A program made the position numbers and the translations under genes. Shown one piece after another: positions 4,887 to 8,464 of a stretch of DNA of 8,464 bases. Each line of letters begins with the position of its first letter. Positions within the stretch are counted from its first letter, which is position 1. The stretch comes from an uncultured Collinsella sp. (GTDB lineage Bacteria > Actinomycetota > Coriobacteriia > Coriobacteriales > Coriobacteriaceae). The notes beneath the pieces are model-generated. The model ran no database searches. It saw only the letters and a program-made list of their open reading frames with translations, and was not told the origin of the DNA. The stretch is from NCBI GenBank assembly GCA_902494035.1, contig CABURV010000069.1:1-8464 (forward strand). The letters run 5' to 3'.

Positions 4887-6620
4887 CTACGAGTGGACAA
4901 CCACGCACAGGCCGACTTTGATGCAGTCGTGAAGTGCCTTGGCGTCGGCCAGGCGCAGGTTGATGCAGCCGTGGCTGCCGCACCACTTGTACGACTCGGC
5001 GTTATCGAAGCTCTTGTCGTTTTGCCAGGTGGCATCGTGGAAGCCGATCATGTTGCCCTCAAACGGCATCCAGTAGCTCACCGGGCTCTCGTATTTGGGC
5101 TTACCGGTTTCGGGGTCCTTGGCTCCAATCAGGGTGCTGCCGCCGTCGTTGCTGTTGATCTGCCACACGCCCTCGGGGGTTGCGTCTTCGCCCGGTTTGC
5201 CGGAAATAAAGTTGGCCTCCCAAACGATATTACCGTTCTCGTCATAGTAGCGCGCGTGCTGCTCGGACAGGTCGACGTCGATATACGCCTTCCAGTCGGG
5301 CTCTCCCTTTGCGGTAAAGGTGTCGGCCTTCTGGGAGTACTTGATCTCGATTTCGCCGGTCTGTTTGTTGTTAATGGCGTCCTCGACCTGCTTGGCGAGC
5401 GAGCTGCTGTCGATGGACCAACCAAAGTCACCGCCTTCGACGGCGCACTGCTTGCCATCGGCGCGCGTCCACCAGCGAGTGGAGCCCACGGTATTAAAGC
5501 CGTTGGCGAGCTCGGCTGCCCAGCTGCTGATCTGCGTCGTATCGAGTGTGGGGTTGGCGGGATCGGCAAAGCTGATCCACTGCAATACGGAGCTGCCATC
5601 AACCTTGCCGGCATCCTCGCCGTTGAGCTTGAGGGTCACGTTGACGCCTAGGAAGTTGTTGGCGGCATCGCATGCCGCCTGAATCTGATCATCGGTCAGC
5701 GTTCCATTGAGCGGCTCATAGGCATCGTTGCCGAGCTTGGAAAGATCTACGGTCTCGGCCAGCGAGGCAAGTTCGAGCTCGGCATACTTAATGACGTGCT
5801 CGCGGTTGAGTTTTTCGTTGGAGCGCGCCTTCTCGACGGTAAACTTGCCCGCTTGCTCGTCATAGGAGCTATTGGCCTCGAACGTGCCCGAACGCCCCTC
5901 GTTAAACTCGTCGATGGCGGCGCCCAGATCCTTCTCAAATTTCTTATGGTCAAAGGTGCCGGAGAGCATGGACAGGTCGACGTCTTGATCAAGATCGACT
6001 TCGTTGGAGGTAGCGGTTGTTTTGGTCTTGCCGCTTAAGGATTCCACAAGGCGGACCGGCCATATAAAGGCCTCGTTGTGGCCGATAATCTCTTTTGCGG
6101 CAGCTTCGCCGTCGACGATGGGCTCATCGGAGTCGGGCTGATAGGTCCAGCTAAAGTCATCGCCTGTCACGGTGAGCTTATAGTGCTTCCATGCCGAGTT
6201 GACCTTGGTTGCGGCAGACGAAGCGTTGGAGAACGAGACGTCGACGCCGGCGATGGTGGTGTTGGGGTAGGCTACCTGCGAAAACGCTACGACGCCCACG
6301 ATATAGACAATGACGATAAGACCCAAGACGACAAAGAGCGTCGTCTTTTTGCCCGACTTTTTGTTGTCGTTGGGCTTGCGCGCGGGGCCACGATCGCCTC
6401 GAGCGTGCGTGGGGGGCTGCTTGGGCGCATTGCCGTTTGCCTGGCGCTGCTGACGTTGTTGACGCTGCTGTCGCTGTTGGTTCGGGCGTTGGGAAGCGTT
6501 TGCTGCACTACGCTGCTGACCGTGGTTCGGCGCGATAGGACGCGGCGACTGAACGCCGCCGGTGTGCCTGCTCGGCTGCTGCGGATCGGGAATCAGTTGA
6601 GTTCGATCGTTTTGCGACAT
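4887..6620 (-). CDS. Membrane-anchored L,D-transpeptidase (YkuD domain) with peptidoglycan-binding region
   Basis: This cell-wall enzyme should form 3-3 cross-links between peptidoglycan stem peptides, or attach substrates to them, outside the membrane. From the chosen ATG (6620) it has 577 residues. A polar, Gln/Arg/Pro-rich cytoplasmic tail (1-92) carries four QQR repeats (48-59). One transmembrane helix follows (about 93-113), then a long extracytoplasmic region (about 120-445) resembling the PG_binding_4-type domains that precede YkuD in Firmicutes and Actinobacteria. The C-terminal YkuD domain (from about 450) has GFHDA (His528) and the catalytic SHGCINLRL motif (Cys552). An extra Cys547 sits five residues before the nucleophile. 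The start at 6620 is chosen over the ATG at 6629 because an AAGGA site (6635-6631) is 10 bases from it but only 1 base from 6629. It appears monocistronic: a -10 box lies upstream, a terminator downstream. Confidence 0.93.
   Translation of the reverse strand: MSQNDRTQLIPDPQQPSRHTGGVQSPRPIAPNHGQQRSAANASQRPNQQRQQRQQRQQRQANGNAPKQPPTHARGDRGPARKPNDNKKSGKKTTLFVVLGLIVIVYIVGVVAFSQVAYPNTTIAGVDVSFSNASSAATKVNSAWKHYKLTVTGDDFSWTYQPDSDEPIVDGEAAAKEIIGHNEAFIWPVRLVESLSGKTKTTATSNEVDLDQDVDLSMLSGTFDHKKFEKDLGAAIDEFNEGRSGTFEANSSYDEQAGKFTVEKARSNEKLNREHVIKYAELELASLAETVDLSKLGNDAYEPLNGTLTDDQIQAACDAANNFLGVNVTLKLNGEDAGKVDGSSVLQWISFADPANPTLDTTQISSWAAELANGFNTVGSTRWWTRADGKQCAVEGGDFGWSIDSSSLAKQVEDAINNKQTGEIEIKYSQKADTFTAKGEPDWKAYIDVDLSEQHARYYDENGNIVWEANFISGKPGEDATPEGVWQINSNDGGSTLIGAKDPETGKPKYESPVSYWMPFEGNMIGFHDATWQNDKSFDNAESYKWCGSHGCINLRLADAKALHDCIKVGLCVVVHS
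6444..6479 (-). repeat. Four 9-bp tandem units encoding Gln-Gln-Arg
   Basis: Within the cytoplasmic tail of the transpeptidase, four successive 9-base units each encode QQR. Codons differ between copies (CAG/CAA for Gln; CGT, CGA and CGC for Arg). The repeat is therefore partly diverged and is kept at protein level rather than being a fresh slippage product. Such tracts may vary in copy number between strains. Confidence 0.7.
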
Positions 6621-6630
6621 CGTATGCATA

Positions 6631-6635
6631 TCCTT
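6631..6635 (-). promoter_or_regulatory. Ribosome-binding site that sets the transpeptidase start
   Basis: AAGGA on the minus strand (6635-6631) is 10 bases upstream of the ATG at 6620 and a single base from the ATG at 6629. The nearer ATG is too close for initiation, so translation should begin MSQNDRTQ. Confidence 0.6.
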
Positions 6636-6677
6636 CGATTTTCGCCTTGCGGGTCATCGTGTTTTTACTGGGCTTGC

Positions 6678-6706
6678 ATTATAGCGATTGCCCTGCTGTT
6701 TGTGGT
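6678..6706 (-). promoter_or_regulatory. Likely sigma-70-type promoter for the L,D-transpeptidase gene
   Basis: A perfect TATAAT is read at 6683-6678 on the minus strand. Seventeen bases upstream (6706-6701) is ACCACA, which matches the TTGACA consensus only in its last three bases. Transcription would start near 6671, giving a leader of about 50 bases. It lies just past the dehydratase terminator hairpin, which supports a separate transcript for the transpeptidase. Confidence 0.55.
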
Positions 6707-6724
6707 ACGGAAACGGTGGCATTC

Positions 6725-6751
6725 AAAAGAGGTGGGACATTTGTCCCACCT
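6725..6751 (-). terminator. Intrinsic terminator after the serine dehydratase gene
   Basis: A perfect 10-bp inverted repeat (6730-6739 and 6742-6751, arm AGGTGGGACA) closes a tight loop about 18 bases past the sdaA stop. On the minus strand it is followed by CTTTT, a short U-tract. On the + strand it is followed by TTTGAG, but no + strand gene reads into it. It should end sdaA transcription before the transpeptidase promoter. Confidence 0.75.
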
Positions 6752-6769
6752 TTGAGTCATTCTTAGCCG

Positions 6770-8377
6770 CTATCCGCACACACCGCATTTTGCACAGGCC
6801 GAAAGTGCGGCCGGAGCCTGCGCGATGCCGCCCTTTGCCGTCTCGCGCAGCGTGGCCGGCAACGCGTGACCCACCGAGAGCATGACATGTGCCATCTGGT
6901 CAAACGGCACCAGGCTCTTAATGCCTGCGAGGGCGAGTTGTGCCGAGCTAAAGGCCGCTGCCACGCCGATGGCGTTGCGGTTTTGGCAGGGCACCTCCAC
7001 GAGGCCACCGACGGGGTCACAAACGAGGCCCAGCAGGTTACTCAGCGAGATGGAGCTGGCGTCGAGCGCCTGCTCGGGCGTGCCGCCGAGCATCTGCACC
7101 AGCGCGGCGGCTGCCATGGCGGCGGCGCTTCCCACCTCGGCCTGGCATCCGCCCTCGGCGCCGGCGACGCAGGCACTCGTGGTGAGGTTGAGGCCGATGG
7201 CGGCTGCGCAGTAGAGCGCGTCCATGACCTGCTCGTCGTCGAGCCGAAGGTGATCGGCAAGCGCCAGCACGCAGCCGGGCACAACACCCGCGGAGCCTGC
7301 CGTGGGGGCGGCGACGATCACGCCCATGGTAGCTGAGCGCTCGAGCACGGCCATGGCGCGGGCAACGGCGTCGGTCTGGACGGTGCCCATCAGGCTTGCA
7401 CTCAAATCGTTGCAGCGGGTTGCTTCGACGAGCTTGGCCTCGCCACCGATAAGCCCGCCGAGCGAGCGCTGCGGATTGGCGATGGGGGCCGTTGTCTCCT
7501 CGCGCATGACGTCGAGCACGCGGCGCATGGCGGCGACGGCGTGGGCCTCGCCGGTCAGACGTGCCTCGCGAACGGCCATGACGGCACCGATGCTGAGTCC
7601 CAGTTCCTCGCACGCATCGAGCAGCTGCTCGCCGTCGTCGAAGATCTCCTTAGCCGAGACGCCGGGGGAGAGCGACGAGGCAGAACCGGGGAGCTCGATA
7701 AAGGTCGCGTAATCGACATTGTCGAGCTTGCGGAGCATGGGGACGACGGTGTCGTCGGGCGCGCCGTCGGTCTCAAAGACGGAGTAGGCCTGGCCGCCCA
7801 CTTCGGTGCGGTAGGTGCGGCAGAAGGCGATGTTTACATGGGCGTAGGCGAGCAGGTTGGTGAGCGCGGCGAGTACACCGGGGACGTCCTTGTGCGCCAC
7901 GAAGAGCGTGGAATACATGCCCGAGATGTCGACGCCGACGCCGTTAATGCGGCTGATGCGCATCTTGCCGCCGCCCAGGCTCTCGCCGCGGACCTGTGCC
8001 GTGGCGCCCGTGTCGTCGACCATGTCGATGTCGACGGTGTTGGGGTGGATGGAGGCGTCGTCGCCCTTGATGTCAAAGTGATATTCGAGGCCCTGCTCGC
8101 GCGCGAGGTCGAAGGCCTGCTTGATGTTCTCGTCATCGGTGTCGAGGCCCAGGATGCCCGCGACGAGCGCACGATCGGTGCCATGGCCGCGGTAGGTGTG
8201 GGCGAAGGAGTTCCACAGGCCAAAGGTGACTTTGGTGATGCGGCCTTCCAGCAGGCTGGCGGCAACTTGGGCGCAGCGCAGGGCGCCGGCGGTGTGTGAT
8301 GAGCTGGGGCCGACCATGACGGGGCCCAAGATCTCGAATGCCGAGGTCGTAGCTAGTGTTTGCGGCTTGCCTGCCAT
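6770..8377 (-). CDS. sdaA: L-serine dehydratase (ammonia-lyase), iron-sulphur type, single chain with ACT domain
   Basis: This enzyme converts L-serine to pyruvate and ammonia using an oxygen-sensitive [4Fe-4S] cluster, a common route for serine use in gut anaerobes. From the ATG at 8377 it has 535 residues, with the beta (allosteric substrate-binding) domain, an ACT domain and the catalytic alpha domain in one chain. Visible motifs are GPSSSHTAGALR (23-34), the ACT segment (about 142-205, with FVAHKDVPGVLAALTNLL), TAGSAGVVPG in the catalytic domain (about 359-368), and the expected cluster cysteines Cys411 (GGCQAEVG), Cys453 (LVCDPVGG) and Cys464 (VPCQNRN). Many Firmicutes split these domains into sdaAB and sdaAA. 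The C-terminus, ACAKCGVCG, carries cysteines 528, 531 and 534. The start is chosen because AGGAG lies 5 bases upstream; the ATG at 8419 lacks a good site and would add an unlikely basic leader. Confidence 0.95.
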   Translation of the reverse strand: MAGKPQTLATTSAFEILGPVMVGPSSSHTAGALRCAQVAASLLEGRITKVTFGLWNSFAHTYRGHGTDRALVAGILGLDTDDENIKQAFDLAREQGLEYHFDIKGDDASIHPNTVDIDMVDDTGATAQVRGESLGGGKMRISRINGVGVDISGMYSTLFVAHKDVPGVLAALTNLLAYAHVNIAFCRTYRTEVGGQAYSVFETDGAPDDTVVPMLRKLDNVDYATFIELPGSASSLSPGVSAKEIFDDGEQLLDACEELGLSIGAVMAVREARLTGEAHAVAAMRRVLDVMREETTAPIANPQRSLGGLIGGEAKLVEATRCNDLSASLMGTVQTDAVARAMAVLERSATMGVIVAAPTAGSAGVVPGCVLALADHLRLDDEQVMDALYCAAAIGLNLTTSACVAGAEGGCQAEVGSAAAMAAAALVQMLGGTPEQALDASSISLSNLLGLVCDPVGGLVEVPCQNRNAIGVAAAFSSAQLALAGIKSLVPFDQMAHVMLSVGHALPATLRETAKGGIAQAPAALSACAKCGVCG

Positions 8378-8382
8378 ATGCG

Positions 8383-8387
8383 CTCCT
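8383..8387 (-). promoter_or_regulatory. Ribosome-binding site that sets the sdaA start
   Basis: AGGAG on the minus strand (8387-8383) is 5 bases from the ATG at 8377. The in-frame ATG at 8419 has only a weak AGGCGA-like sequence before it. The site therefore supports the shorter protein beginning MAGKPQTL. Confidence 0.7.
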
Positions 8388-8464
8388 GTTCTATCCCGTC
8401 GTCCCGAGGGGCGGGGCATAAGGTCGCCTGCTCGGACAGTCCTGCTCGCACGGAGAGCACATTA
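8388..8464 (-). other. 5' leader region upstream of sdaA (cut by window edge)
   Basis: This stretch holds no convincing gene. It contains an 8-base direct repeat (CCTGCTCG at 8427-8434 and 8441-8448, 14 bases apart) and GC-rich blocks around 8395-8417 that can pair with each other. No -10/-35 pair or known riboswitch consensus is clear to me. The promoter is probably beyond the right edge. Confidence 0.3.

Noticed and set aside
4803..5651. 282-codon + strand open frame opposite the L,D-transpeptidase
   Set aside because: It covers the antisense of the catalytic YkuD domain; the product resembles no family and it lacks its own ribosome site and stop context.
6447..6479. CTG-rich repeat as a possible CRISPR or noncoding repeat array
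   Set aside because: It is a short in-frame QQR coding repeat with no spacers.
7541..8299. 252-codon + strand open frame opposite sdaA
   Set aside because: It is a Val/Gly/Asp-rich mirror of a well-conserved enzyme, typical of antisense frames in GC-rich genes.
8378..8419. Longer sdaA start at 8419 adding MPRPSGRRDRTGAH
   Set aside because: The internal ATG at 8377 has an AGGAG site at ideal spacing, and the family's conserved N-terminus begins shortly after it.

Overview
The window looks like part of a chromosome or contig from a Gram-positive, high-GC gut actinobacterium, most likely of the class Coriobacteriia (Collinsella and relatives). This is a judgement from gene content, GC content and protein style; there is no 16S or other marker here. 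It holds six coding regions, one of them cut by the left edge. All intergenic gaps are short (the longest is about 210 bases). No tRNA, rRNA, CRISPR array or complete insertion sequence is visible.

Left block (1 to about 1240, roughly 70% GC, + strand): the C-terminal half of a precorrin-8X methylmutase (cbiC/cobH), overlapped GTGA-style by a complete precorrin-6A reductase (cbiJ/cobK). Both belong to corrin-ring synthesis for cobalamin. The cbiJ stop codon lies inside a perfect 13-bp palindrome. The same palindrome also carries the stop codon of a convergent minus-strand reading frame, of which only about 33 C-terminal codons survive. Near 1240 the base composition falls abruptly, and a 12-bp inverted repeat (1258-1324) follows. 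This is either a recombination or insertion boundary or an assembly join.

Middle block (1338-4755, about 57% GC, minus strand): a tightly coupled three-gene operon for a MacAB-type ABC system. The order is membrane-anchored HlyD/MacA-like adaptor, then LolD/MacB-type ATPase, then MacB/FtsX-type permease. The junctions are TAATG and ATGA overlaps. The genes should encode one complex that exports, or acts mechanically on, an unknown substrate at the cell envelope.

Right block (4887-8377, minus strand): a membrane-anchored L,D-transpeptidase (peptidoglycan cross-linking) with its own -10 box and terminator hairpin. Upstream of it is a single-chain iron-sulphur L-serine dehydratase (beta, ACT and alpha domains) with a Cys-rich C-terminal tail. 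A strong hairpin separates the dehydratase from the transpeptidase, so the minus-strand genes probably form three separate transcription units. I see no clear evidence of a wholly new system. The most unusual points are the composition junction with its shared palindrome and inverted repeat, the cysteine tail of the serine dehydratase, and the terminator/promoter overlap ahead of the ABC operon.
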